DNA of 55,138 bases from Moritella sp. F3 (GTDB lineage: Bacteria > Pseudomonadota > Gammaproteobacteria > Enterobacterales > Moritellaceae), in NCBI RefSeq assembly GCF_015082335.1, contig NZ_BLRL01000021.1:1-55138 (forward strand). The letters are read 5' to 3'. Positions within the stretch are counted from its first letter, which is position 1; each line of letters starts with the position of its first letter. The notes beneath the pieces are model-generated. The model was not told where the DNA came from, searched no databases, and saw only the letters and a program-made list of their open reading frames with translations. Made by a program: the position numbers and the translations under genes. This document shows positions 16,613 to 24,659 of the stretch, one piece after another.

Positions 16613-17977
16613 TTATTTACCAATACAGAATGAGGTAAAGATACGGCCAAGAAGATCGTCAGAAGTGAACTCACCAGTAATTTCTGATAGTTGTTCTTGG
16701 GCTAGGCGCAGCTCTTCTGCAAGCAGCTCTCCCGCCATGTATACTTCCATTTGCATCTTACCTATTTGCAAGTGCTCATCAGCCTTCTCAATAGCATCCA
16801 AGTGGCGTCGACGTGCGATGAAGCCCCCCTCGGTATTGCTTTGATAGCCCATGCACTCTTTCAAATGATCTTTAAGTTCATCTAAGCCAAGGTTCTCTTT
16901 TGCTGATATTTTGAAGATCGAATGACCTTGATCTTTAACGACGGTTGGTGATTCACCGGTAAGATCCATCTTATTTCTGATCACTGTCAGGCCGATCGAG
17001 GTTGGCAATCGATCAATAAAGTCTGGCCAAATTTCGGCTGGATCCGTGGCATCTGTCGTGGTACCGTCAACCATAAATAGCACTTGATCCGCGTTGTTGA
17101 TTTCTTCCCATGCGCGTTCAATACCAATTTGTTCAACACGATCAGGACTATCGCGTAAACCTGCGGTATCGATAATATGCAGTGGCATGCCATCAATGTG
17201 GATATGTTCACGTAATACATCACGTGTCGTTCCGGCTATGTCGGTGACAATCGCTGATTCTTTACCCGCTAATGCATTGAGTAAACTTGATTTGCCAGCA
17301 TTAGGACGACCAGCAATAACCACTTTCATGCCTTCACGAATAATCGCGCCTTGCTTGGCTTCTTTTTGTACCGCCGCTAAGTTATCCATTATGTTATACA
17401 GTGCTTGGGCAATTTTACCGTCGGCAAGGAAGTCCACTTCCTCTTCTGGAAAATCAATGGCTGCTTCAACGTAAATACGTAAATGAATCAAACTTTCAGT
17501 TAGGATATTAATTTTTTTAGAGAACTCACCTTGCAGTGAATTCATGGCAGATTTTACTGCGCGTTCTGATGTTGCATCAATCAGATCGGCAATGGCTTCT
17601 GCTTGGGTTAAATCCATTTTATCGTTGAGGAATGCACGCTCTGAGAATTCACCTGGACGCGCCATTCTGATGCCGTCAATTTTAAGAATTCGGCGCATTA
17701 GCATATCCATGATCACGGGACCCCCGTGACCTTGTAACTCTAAAACATCTTCACCGGTAAATGAATTGGGTGCTTTGAACAAGATTGCGATACCTTGGTC
17801 AATTGTTTGCTGTTCTTCATCCAAGAAAGATAAGTAATCGGCTTTACGCACGGTGGGAATTTTATTCAAAATTGCTTGCGCGACTAACTCTGTTTTCGGT
17901 CCAGAGATACGAATAATACCAACACCACCTCGTCCTGGCGGTGTGGCTTGTGCAATGATAGTTTCATTAGTTAGCAT
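16613..17977 (-). CDS. mnmE: tRNA modification GTPase MnmE (TrmE)
   Basis: GTPase partner of MnmG in wobble-uridine modification. The N-terminal formyl-THF-binding domain has ATPPGRGGVGIIRISG. The G domain has the P-loop GRPNAGKSSLLN, the switch motif IAGTTRDV, DTAGLRD and NKMD. The protein ends in the invariant CIGK, whose cysteine is the family's conserved C-terminal residue. It is 454 residues, full length. It is 75 bases downstream of yidC but separated from it by a strong terminator, so it probably has its own promoter. Confidence 0.97.
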   Translation of the reverse strand: MLTNETIIAQATPPGRGGVGIIRISGPKTELVAQAILNKIPTVRKADYLSFLDEEQQTIDQGIAILFKAPNSFTGEDVLELQGHGGPVIMDMLMRRILKIDGIRMARPGEFSERAFLNDKMDLTQAEAIADLIDATSERAVKSAMNSLQGEFSKKINILTESLIHLRIYVEAAIDFPEEEVDFLADGKIAQALYNIMDNLAAVQKEAKQGAIIREGMKVVIAGRPNAGKSSLLNALAGKESAIVTDIAGTTRDVLREHIHIDGMPLHIIDTAGLRDSPDRVEQIGIERAWEEINNADQVLFMVDGTTTDATDPAEIWPDFIDRLPTSIGLTVIRNKMDLTGESPTVVKDQGHSIFKISAKENLGLDELKDHLKECMGYQSNTEGGFIARRRHLDAIEKADEHLQIGKMQMEVYMAGELLAEELRLAQEQLSEITGEFTSDDLLGRIFTSFCIGK

Positions 17978-18010
17978 GTGATTACCCGAAGATAGTATAT
18001 TTTTTAGATG

Positions 18011-18036
18011 AAAAAAGGCGGCACAAGGGCCGCCTT
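18011..18036 (-). terminator. Terminator after yidC
   Basis: On the minus strand AAGGCGGC-CCTTGT-GCCGCCTT is followed directly by a T run. It is a strong Rho-independent terminator 17 bases past the yidC stop, closing the rpmH-rnpA-yidD-yidC unit. Confidence 0.9.
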
Positions 18037-18052
18037 GATAAGATTAGCAAGC

Positions 18053-19696
18053 TTACTTCTTGCTGTGCAAACCTTCTTTTTCCAGAGCTCGGAAAATAAT
18101 AGTTTGTTGGATAATTGTAACTACGTTACTCATTAACCAGTATAGAACTAGACCTGCAGGGAACCACAAGAAGAAGAAAGTAAACATAACAGGCATAAAC
18201 TGCATTACTTTCTGCTGCATTGGATCCTGAACCTGTGTCGGAGACATTTTCTGGATCATGTACATAGTAACACCCATTAATAGCGGTAATACGTAGTACG
18301 GGTCTTGTGCTGATAAATCGTTAATCCACAATGCGAATGGTGCGTGACGTAATTCCACACTTTCCATTAATGCCCAGTATAGAGAGATGAAAATAGGCAT
18401 TTGGATGATCATTGGGAAACAACCACCTAATGGATTTACTTTCTCTTCTTTATACAATGCCATCATTGATTGCGACATTTTTTGTTTGTCGTCACCACAT
18501 TTTTCACGTAGTGCAGTCAGTTTTGGCTGTAGCAAGCGCATTTTCGCCATTGACGTATATTGCGCTTTCGTTAGTGGATACATAGCACCACGTACAGTAA
18601 ACGTGATCATGATTACGGCAATACCCCAGTTACCCACTAAACCGTGGAAGAACTGTAGTAATTTGAATAGCGGTTGTGCGATGAACCATAACCAGCTGTA
18701 ATCAACTGTAAGGTCAAGGCCTTCAACTAATTCGCCCATCTGATCTTGTAATTTTGGACCAACCCAAAGTTTCGCTGAAATAGTCGCTTCGCTGTTCGCA
18801 GCAATGACTTCAACAGGTTGTTTGAAACCGATAATCGCTTGACCTTTAGTGAAGTCAGTACGACCAATGTTCAAGCTGTAGAAATGGTTTTGGCTATCAC
18901 CAGGGATCCAAGCGGATACGAAGTAATGCTGTAACATCCCAACCCAACCAGCAGTAGTTGTGCGGCTTAGGTTTGCATCGCTGATATCACTGAAATCGTA
19001 TTTTTCATAACGTTTATCAGTTGTACCAAGTGCTGCACCACGGTAAGCCTGCATCATCATGCTGCTGCCTTCGTCAGTACTTAGGTCAATATTTTGTTTC
19101 AATTGACCGTACATTTGCACTGAAATTGCATTAGCAGATTGGTTATTTACTTGATAGCTCACTTCAACGTCATAGCTACCACGTGTTAGCATGAACACTT
19201 TAGTAAACTGAACGCCGTTTGCATCTGTATATGAAAGCGGAATACTTAATGTATCGCCTGAGATAGTGAAGCTAGTTGCAGTCGTGCTGTATTGTGGACG
19301 ACCAGCTGTATTTGCATCTGGGCCATTTGCGCCAATAAGACCACTTTGTGCAATGTACACATTCGTTGCGTCATTTTGTAATAATGTGAAACGTTCTTCA
19401 GCATCAAGTTCTGTCGCATGATCGAGTAAATCTGCACGAACAATATCGCCACCAACAGTGTCGATGGTTAGTTCAAGCACATCTGAGCTGATAGTAATCA
19501 ATTTATTTGATTGCTCTGAATTCGGTGCGTCAGTTGTTGCGTCACTGCCTGCCGGTACATCGCCAGTTAAACCATTTGTGATCGCTTGAGTCGTTGTTGG
19601 TACTGCAACCGGGTTGTCTTTATTTTGCCACTCGGTGAATAGCAAAAAGCTGACAAACAATAATCCGATGACAAGTAAATTACGTTGGGATTCCAT
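18053..19696 (-). CDS. yidC: Membrane protein insertase YidC
   Basis: Inserts inner-membrane proteins, alone or with SecYEG; a main client is the ATP synthase c subunit encoded in this window. The N-terminal anchor helix (NLLVIGLLFVSFLLFTEW) is followed by a large periplasmic beta-sandwich domain (about residues 60-340). The conserved insertase core comes after, with GNWGIAVIMITFTVRGAMYPLTKAQ and NPLGGCFPMIIQMPIFISLYWAL. It is 547 residues, the full gammaproteobacterial type. It lies 7 bases after yidD. Confidence 0.97.
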   Translation of the reverse strand: MESQRNLLVIGLLFVSFLLFTEWQNKDNPVAVPTTTQAITNGLTGDVPAGSDATTDAPNSEQSNKLITISSDVLELTIDTVGGDIVRADLLDHATELDAEERFTLLQNDATNVYIAQSGLIGANGPDANTAGRPQYSTTATSFTISGDTLSIPLSYTDANGVQFTKVFMLTRGSYDVEVSYQVNNQSANAISVQMYGQLKQNIDLSTDEGSSMMMQAYRGAALGTTDKRYEKYDFSDISDANLSRTTTAGWVGMLQHYFVSAWIPGDSQNHFYSLNIGRTDFTKGQAIIGFKQPVEVIAANSEATISAKLWVGPKLQDQMGELVEGLDLTVDYSWLWFIAQPLFKLLQFFHGLVGNWGIAVIMITFTVRGAMYPLTKAQYTSMAKMRLLQPKLTALREKCGDDKQKMSQSMMALYKEEKVNPLGGCFPMIIQMPIFISLYWALMESVELRHAPFALWINDLSAQDPYYVLPLLMGVTMYMIQKMSPTQVQDPMQQKVMQFMPVMFTFFFLWFPAGLVLYWLMSNVVTIIQQTIIFRALEKEGLHSKK

Positions 19697-19703
19697 AATC
19701 TAT

Positions 19704-19955
19704 TTAATCTCTTTGTTTGGGTTCAGGTACAGGATCGTAACCATGTTTATTACTAAAAGGATGACATATTAATAGACGTTTGGCCGTTAGCCAACAACCT
19801 TTTGTAAATCCGTGGAGTTTTATTGATTCTATCGCGTATTGAGAGCACGTTGGAGTGAAGCGACAGCGAGGACCAATCATCGGACTAACGAATAATTGGT
19901 AACCTCGTATTAATTTGGTGCCTAACCATTGCAACGGCGACAAAGTTTGCGCCAT
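19704..19955 (-). CDS. yidD: Membrane protein insertion efficiency factor YidD
   Basis: Small (83-residue) membrane-associated protein thought to help YidC-dependent insertion. The family signature GPRCRFTPTCSQYAIESIKLHG, with its conserved cysteines, is present. KGCWLTAKRLLICHPF and DPVPEP are at the end. It starts inside rnpA (34-base overlap), a compact arrangement common for this gene pair, and yidC follows 7 bases later. Confidence 0.94.
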   Translation of the reverse strand: MAQTLSPLQWLGTKLIRGYQLFVSPMIGPRCRFTPTCSQYAIESIKLHGFTKGCWLTAKRLLICHPFSNKHGYDPVPEPKQRD

Positions 19956-20278
19956 AACTTCTCCAATAATGCATCGATTTCTGCATTTTCTAAGTTTGCA
20001 ATACCAGATTTAGCGATAACCACGATATCAACATTGGGAAAATCATGATGGCGTGTCCGAAAACTTTCTCTAATTAGACGCTTAACTCGATTACGGCCGA
20101 CAGCAAGTTTAATTGCTTTTTTAGGTACAGCTAAACCAAGACGAGTGTGTCCAAGTGAGTTATTTTTGGCAAGTATAGTTATATGAGGTGAGGCTGATCG
20201 CACAGGGTCTGCGAATACGTTTTTGAAGTGTTCGGGAGTTAACAAACGTAACTCCCGAGGAAAGCTCTTATCTATCAC
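19922..20278 (-). CDS. rnpA: Ribonuclease P protein component
   Basis: Protein subunit of RNase P, which matures tRNA 5' ends. It is 118 residues. The RNA-binding signature RNRVKRLIRESFR is present, along with the conserved TRLGLAVPKKAIKLAVGRNR segment. The start is GTG at 20278 (GTG also starts E. coli rnpA), only 9 bases after the rpmH stop, so the two are one transcript. The C-terminus overlaps the start of yidD. Confidence 0.95.
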   Translation of the reverse strand: MIDKSFPRELRLLTPEHFKNVFADPVRSASPHITILAKNNSLGHTRLGLAVPKKAIKLAVGRNRVKRLIRESFRTRHHDFPNVDIVVIAKSGIANLENAEIDALLEKLWRKLCRRCNG

Positions 20279-20287
20279 GTCTGATAA

Positions 20288-20422
20288 TTAAGCGCTTAAA
20301 GTCTTACGACCTTTTGCACGGCGACGTGCAAGAACCTTACGGCCACCTACAGTTGCTTTACGTGCGCGGAAACCGTGTGAACGTTTACGCTTAAGGTTAC
20401 TTGGTTGAAAAGTACGTTTCAT
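20288..20422 (-). CDS. rpmH: 50S ribosomal protein L34
   Basis: A 44-residue basic ribosomal protein. The translation starts MKRTFQPSNLKRKRSHGF and ends with the family's Arg/Lys-rich stretch and KTLSA. Every position fits the very conserved L34 family. The ATG is at 20422. It is the first gene of rpmH-rnpA-yidD-yidC, preceded by a near-consensus promoter at 20517-20545. Confidence 0.97.
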   Translation of the reverse strand: MKRTFQPSNLKRKRSHGFRARKATVGGRKVLARRRAKGRKTLSA

Positions 20423-20794
20423 AGCTTTATCCGTTATATATTAACTGTACAGTTATGTTGAGTCAGTCAAGAAATAATGACCGGTCGTCAACTTGACTAA
20501 CACAAAAAGAGGCGGAATTTTAATCATTGTTGCAAAACAAGTCAATAATTAATCAGTTTTCGCCTCGTGAAAATAGCATTATCTTACTTAAATTCGATAT
20601 TCTCGACCGATTATTATGCGATTGGATACATGAAATAATAGGCTAAATTCTTATCCTTATGGATAAAAATTATAATTTGGTTTAATAATTGCTGTTATTC
20701 CAATCTGATCACAAGGGATCAAGCGGGGAATTATACAGGCTATTTACTAACTAACAAGTCAGCGCTGCTAATTTATCCACTTTATAGTGCCTGA
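20423..20794. other. Intergenic region between rpmH and the ABC transporter genes
   Basis: This 372-base stretch carries the rpmH promoter at 20517-20545. The remaining part, next to the transporter ATPase stop codon, is AT-rich. I see no strong terminator there, only a short TGATC/GATCA inverted repeat near 20706-20721, and no coding sequence. Confidence 0.7.
20517..20545 (-). promoter_or_regulatory. rpmH promoter
   Basis: On the minus strand TTGACT (20540-20545) and TAAAAT (20517-20522) are separated by exactly 17 bases. A GC-rich discriminator follows the -10, a hallmark of growth-rate-regulated ribosomal promoters. A second TTGACT nearer the gene (about 20468-20473) may give a further promoter. 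Confidence 0.75.
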
Positions 20795-21529
20795 TTATTG
20801 ATTTACTCGCTGTAAAAATATACGAGTACGAGGATCTTGCGGGTTATTAAAGATCATATCCGCGGATCCTTGTTCAACAATCTGGCCTTGATCCATGAAA
20901 ATCACCCGGTCTGCGATTTCTTTTGCAAATTGCATTTCGTGCGTCACAATCAGCATGGTTTGCTTTTGTTGCGCCAATTGACGCATCAATCCAAGTACCT
21001 CACCGACCCATTCAGGGTCTAGCGCTGATGTCGGTTCATCAAACAAGATAACCTTACTTTGTGCCGCCATTGCGCGTGCAATGCCAATACGTTGTTGTTG
21101 GCCGCCTGACAACGCTGAAGGGTAGTAGTCTTGCTTATCTGCTAAACCAATACTTTTCAGGATAGCCTGCGCTTCTTGTTTAGCGATGGCTGCTGATTTG
21201 CCTCTGACGGTAACTAAGCCTTCAGTAATATTCTCAAGAGCCGTTTTATTGGCAAACAGGGCATAGTTTTGAAACACGAACGCGGTCTTTTTACGTAATT
21301 CTGTTATTTGTTTTTTGGTTGCCGTATTAGCATCAACGACTAAGTCATCAATGGTGATATTGGCTGTCGTTGGTTGCTCTAGAAAATTAAGACAGCGTAA
21401 TAGCGTCGATTTACCGGTACCTGATGGGCCAATAATGACGGTGGTTTCACCTTCTTTAATATCTAAATCAATTTGGCGTAATACCACGTTATCAGCAAAG
21501 CTCTTACTTAAATTAGTCACTTTGATCAT
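20795..21529 (-). CDS. Polar amino-acid ABC transporter, ATP-binding protein
   Basis: A 244-residue ATPase of the polar amino acid uptake family. It has Walker A GPSGTGKST, the Q-loop QNYALF, the signature LSGGQQQR, Walker B VILFDEPTSALD and the H-loop THEM. It is the last of three co-directional genes, 1 base after the permease, and energises import. By association with its binding protein the substrate is probably cystine or a related polar amino acid. The same type of transporter occupies the rpmH-dnaA interval in Vibrio cholerae, as I recall. Confidence 0.92.
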   Translation of the reverse strand: MIKVTNLSKSFADNVVLRQIDLDIKEGETTVIIGPSGTGKSTLLRCLNFLEQPTTANITIDDLVVDANTATKKQITELRKKTAFVFQNYALFANKTALENITEGLVTVRGKSAAIAKQEAQAILKSIGLADKQDYYPSALSGGQQQRIGIARAMAAQSKVILFDEPTSALDPEWVGEVLGLMRQLAQQKQTMLIVTHEMQFAKEIADRVIFMDQGQIVEQGSADMIFNNPQDPRTRIFLQRVNQ

Positions 21530-21530
21530 G

Positions 21531-22196
21531 TTAATACGCCTTATTCAAATAACGTTCTAAATATACTTGTAGCTGTGTGAATATCATCACCACACCCCAA
21601 TAGATTAATGCCACGGCAAGGTAACTTTCGAAAAAGTAAAAACTTGATGAAGCTTCCATTTGGGTTTTCGCCATGATTTCTGTCACGCCCAACGTAAACG
21701 CTAATGAGGTACTTTTGATCATATCAATAAAGTAATTCATCAACGAAGGCGTCGCGATACGTGCTGCTTGTGGCAGTACGATACGGCGCATAGCCTGACT
21801 GGTGGTCATACCGGTACTTAAGGCTGCTTCCAGCTGTGATTTATCCACAGCCATGATAGCAGCGCGAATACTTTCTGCCTTGTAGGCAGCAAAGTGCAGT
21901 GTTAAGCCAATTACAGACGCAGTAAAAGCATCCATGTTAATCAATATCGGGAATACACGCGGTAAACCGTAATACAATAAAAACAGCTGAACAAGGAGTG
22001 GGGTGCCACGGAAAAAAGAAATAAATAACATGGCTAATTGATTGAGCACGGGTACTTTAAACGTACGCACAACCGCTAAGCCAATGGCTAATATAAGCGC
22101 AAAGACGACGCCGATAAGCGCCATCTGCATGGTTGTTCCCAAATACTTAAATAGTATTGGGAACAGATTCAGCATGTATTCAAAATTAAATTGCAT
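21531..22196 (-). CDS. Polar amino-acid ABC transporter, permease
   Basis: A 221-residue inner-membrane permease of the HisM/GlnP family with about five membrane helices. The ATPase-coupling EAA loop reads EAALSTGMTTSQAMRRIVLPQAARIATP, and the preceding FFRGTPLLVQLFLLYYGLP motif is typical of amino-acid permeases. It starts immediately after the binding-protein stop codon and ends 1 base before the ATPase gene, so the three form one operon. Confidence 0.92.
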   Translation of the reverse strand: MQFNFEYMLNLFPILFKYLGTTMQMALIGVVFALILAIGLAVVRTFKVPVLNQLAMLFISFFRGTPLLVQLFLLYYGLPRVFPILINMDAFTASVIGLTLHFAAYKAESIRAAIMAVDKSQLEAALSTGMTTSQAMRRIVLPQAARIATPSLMNYFIDMIKSTSLAFTLGVTEIMAKTQMEASSSFYFFESYLAVALIYWGVVMIFTQLQVYLERYLNKAY

Positions 22197-22949
22197 TTAT
22201 TTTACAGTGATATCCATTGTGAACCATTTTTCTGAGATAGCTGCTAGTGTGCCGTCTGCACGCATGCTATCCAGCGTTGTATTTACTTTTAGGCGCAATA
22301 CTTCTTGTTTTTCTGTTTTCAAAAATGGCATTGCATTTTCGATCGTTTCAAACGTTGGGCCCGCAAGTTGTAACGGTAATGGTGATTTGTTAATTAATTC
22401 AAGTGATGATAAACGATCCATCACAAACGCATCGGTACGACCTAATGCTACATCACGTTCGATACCTGTGTCGTAAGTTTTGATGGTAATATTTTTGTCA
22501 GTATCGTATTTGCGTAATAAATCAGCAAAGTTAGACCCTAGATTTACGCCAACCGTTTTGTTTGCTAAGTCATCAATACCGTTAATGTCTTTATTGCCTT
22601 TTTTCACGACAACTTGAGCACCGTCATAAACATAAGTTTGGCTAAATGCATATTTAGCAGTACGTGCAGGGGTAATCGTTACTTGATTTGAAATCGTATC
22701 AATTCGACCCGTTTCTAGCATACCAAATAGGCCGGAAAAATTAACCGTGATGAATTCTACCTTTGCATCATTACGTTTCGCGATCTCTTTCCATAAATCA
22801 ACTTCAAAACCTTGTAGCTGATCATTTTTTGAAAAAGTAAACGGGAAGTAGTTGCCTGACATGCCGACTTTAATGGTTTCTTGTGCCTGTGCAAAGGTTG
22901 TTAGTGTTGAGCTCACAAGTACTGCAGCAGCTAATAATAGTTTTTTCAT
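22197..22949 (-). CDS. Polar amino-acid (cystine-type) ABC transporter, periplasmic binding protein
   Basis: Solute-binding protein of 250 residues with a clear signal peptide (MKKLLLAAAVLVSSTLTTFAQA, residues 1-22). It has the family-3 binding fold: GFEVDLWKEIAKR, then RIDTISNQVTITPARTAKYAFSQTYVYDGAQVVVKKGN and DDLANKTVGVNLGSN. The NQVTI...R..KY.FS pattern resembles cystine-binding TcyJ/FliY, so cystine is my best guess, not proven. First gene of the transporter operon, divergent from dnaA across a 262-base gap. Confidence 0.88.
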   Translation of the reverse strand: MKKLLLAAAVLVSSTLTTFAQAQETIKVGMSGNYFPFTFSKNDQLQGFEVDLWKEIAKRNDAKVEFITVNFSGLFGMLETGRIDTISNQVTITPARTAKYAFSQTYVYDGAQVVVKKGNKDINGIDDLANKTVGVNLGSNFADLLRKYDTDKNITIKTYDTGIERDVALGRTDAFVMDRLSSLELINKSPLPLQLAGPTFETIENAMPFLKTEKQEVLRLKVNTTLDSMRADGTLAAISEKWFTMDITVK

Positions 22950-23089
22950 GGTCCATCCTGTTGACGCGAATTATAAGTTTAATGCATGCATGATATTCTA
23001 ATGTAAATTGAATTATAAATAGCGTTTAGTTATAAGTAATTGCTAAAAGATAGCGTGATTAATTATATTTACCGGTTTTATTGTTCGTA

Positions 23090-23159
23090 TTGACACGTTA
23101 TCGGTTTTTATTTTACTTTTGTGTGGATAACTGTTTATTCATGCTAGCGCTTATGCACA
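23090..23159 (+). promoter_or_regulatory. dnaA promoter with DnaA boxes
   Basis: A perfect -35 TTGACA (23090-23095) and a TACTTT -10 (23114-23119) are 18 bases apart. Directly downstream, over the likely start of transcription, is a perfect DnaA box in reverse orientation (TGTGGATAA, 23122-23130). A second box, TTATGCACA, lies at 23151-23159. This layout implies that DnaA represses its own gene, as in other bacteria. Confidence 0.75.
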
Positions 23160-23211
23160 ATTAGCAGTAAAATAATGCATTATTCTTTATTATTAATCTG
23201 GAGTGTGGAGA

Positions 23212-24594
23212 GTGTCAGTTTCTCTTTGGCAGCAATGCCTTTCGCGCTTACAAAATGAGCTTTCTGCGACTGAATTCAGTATGTGGTTACGCCCTCTGAA
23301 AGCCGAACTTACCGATAGTACTCTCACCTTGTATGCTCCGAACCGTTTTGTACTTGATTGGGTTCGTGATAAGTACCTCAACTCAATTACCGCATTATTC
23401 GATGAGTTTTGTGGTGCTGATGCGCCAATTCTACGTTTTGATATTGGTGGTAAACCAACGACTGTTACGCAACCGGCAACGAAGATTGATCGCGTCGTGA
23501 CAGCCAAAGTGGTTTCAAGACCACAATTGGATCCGTGGGAATCAAGCTCACCACAGCAACCCGCGATTAATCACCGTAGCAATGTTAATTTAACCTACAC
23601 CTTTGAAAACTTTGTTGAAGGTAAATCTAACCAATTGGCACGTGCTGCTGCTCAGCAAGTCGCTAGCAATCCTGGTGGTGCTTATAATCCACTGTTTTTA
23701 TATGGTGGCACAGGTTTAGGTAAAACGCATTTATTACACGCGGTAGGTAACGGCATTAAAGCGCAAAAAGCCAATGCGAAAGTAATTTATATGCACTCTG
23801 AACGTTTTGTTCAGGATATGGTGAAAGCCCTGCAAAATAATGCCATTGAAGCGTTTAAGAATTATTACCGCAGTGTTGATGCATTATTGATTGATGACAT
23901 CCAATTTTTTGCGAAAAAAGAACGTTCACAAGAAGAGTTTTTTCATACCTTCAATGCACTACTCGAAGGTAATCAACAGATTATTCTTACGTCAGATCGT
24001 TATCCAAAAGAAATCGATGGCGTAGAAGACCGATTGAAGTCGCGCTTTGGTTGGGGTTTAACGATTGCTATTGAACCGCCGGAACTGGAAACGCGTGTGG
24101 CGATCCTAATGCGTAAAGCGGTAGAAAGTAATATCCATTTACCAGATGAAGTCGCGTTCTTTATTGCTAAACGCTTACGTTCAAATGTTCGTGAGTTGGA
24201 AGGGGCATTGAATCGCGTGATTGCCAATGCTAACTTTACTGGTCGTGCGATTAATATTGATTTTGTCCGTGAAGCACTACGTGACTTACTCGCACTACAA
24301 GAAAAATTAGTGACGATTGATAACATTCAAAAGACGGTTGCTGAATATTATAAGATTAAAGTCGCGGACTTATTATCGAAGCGTCGTAGCCGTTCTGTAG
24401 CAAGACCTCGTCAAGTAGCGATGGCGTTAGCGAAAGAGTTAACCAATCACAGTTTACCGGAAATCGGTGATGCGTTTGGTGGTCGTGATCATACGACGGT
24501 ATTACATGCATGCCGTAAGATCGTGCAGCTTAAAGAAGAAAGTCACGATATTAAAGAAGATTATTCGAACTTGATTAGAACCTTATCTTCATAA
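23212..24594 (+). CDS. dnaA: Chromosomal replication initiator protein DnaA
   Basis: AAA+ initiator that binds the oriC DnaA boxes and melts the unwinding region. Domain I begins SVSLWQQCLSRLQNELSATEFSMWLRPL. The AAA+ domain has Walker A GGTGLGKTH and Walker B ALLIDDIQFF. The C-terminal DNA-binding domain has the signature GGRDHTTVLHACRKI. The start is GTG at 23212, with GGAG 8 bases upstream. This fits the family N-terminus (M-SLWQ) better than the in-frame GTG at 23203. It is 460 residues. First gene of dnaA-dnaN-recF-gyrB. Confidence 0.97.
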   Translation: MSVSLWQQCLSRLQNELSATEFSMWLRPLKAELTDSTLTLYAPNRFVLDWVRDKYLNSITALFDEFCGADAPILRFDIGGKPTTVTQPATKIDRVVTAKVVSRPQLDPWESSSPQQPAINHRSNVNLTYTFENFVEGKSNQLARAAAQQVASNPGGAYNPLFLYGGTGLGKTHLLHAVGNGIKAQKANAKVIYMHSERFVQDMVKALQNNAIEAFKNYYRSVDALLIDDIQFFAKKERSQEEFFHTFNALLEGNQQIILTSDRYPKEIDGVEDRLKSRFGWGLTIAIEPPELETRVAILMRKAVESNIHLPDEVAFFIAKRLRSNVRELEGALNRVIANANFTGRAINIDFVREALRDLLALQEKLVTIDNIQKTVAEYYKIKVADLLSKRRSRSVARPRQVAMALAKELTNHSLPEIGDAFGGRDHTTVLHACRKIVQLKEESHDIKEDYSNLIRTLSS

Positions 24595-24659
24595 AGAAGC
24601 GTCGTAAAGCGCATCGTAAAATACGTCGTAAAAAATCGTCGAAAAAAAGGTTATATTAA

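Noticed and set aside
21841..21849. DnaA box TTATCCACA inside the transporter permease gene
   Set aside because: A perfect 9-mer, but a single isolated copy in coding sequence; expected by chance at low frequency and without supporting boxes.
22042..22476. Plus-strand frame of 144 codons across the transporter permease and binding protein genes
   Set aside because: Antisense to two well-supported genes and crosses their junction.
20795..22949. Amino-acid transporter operon between rpmH and dnaA as a recent insertion
   Set aside because: The same type of transporter holds this position in Vibrio cholerae as I recall, and there are no repeats or mobile elements at its edges, so it looks ancestral.
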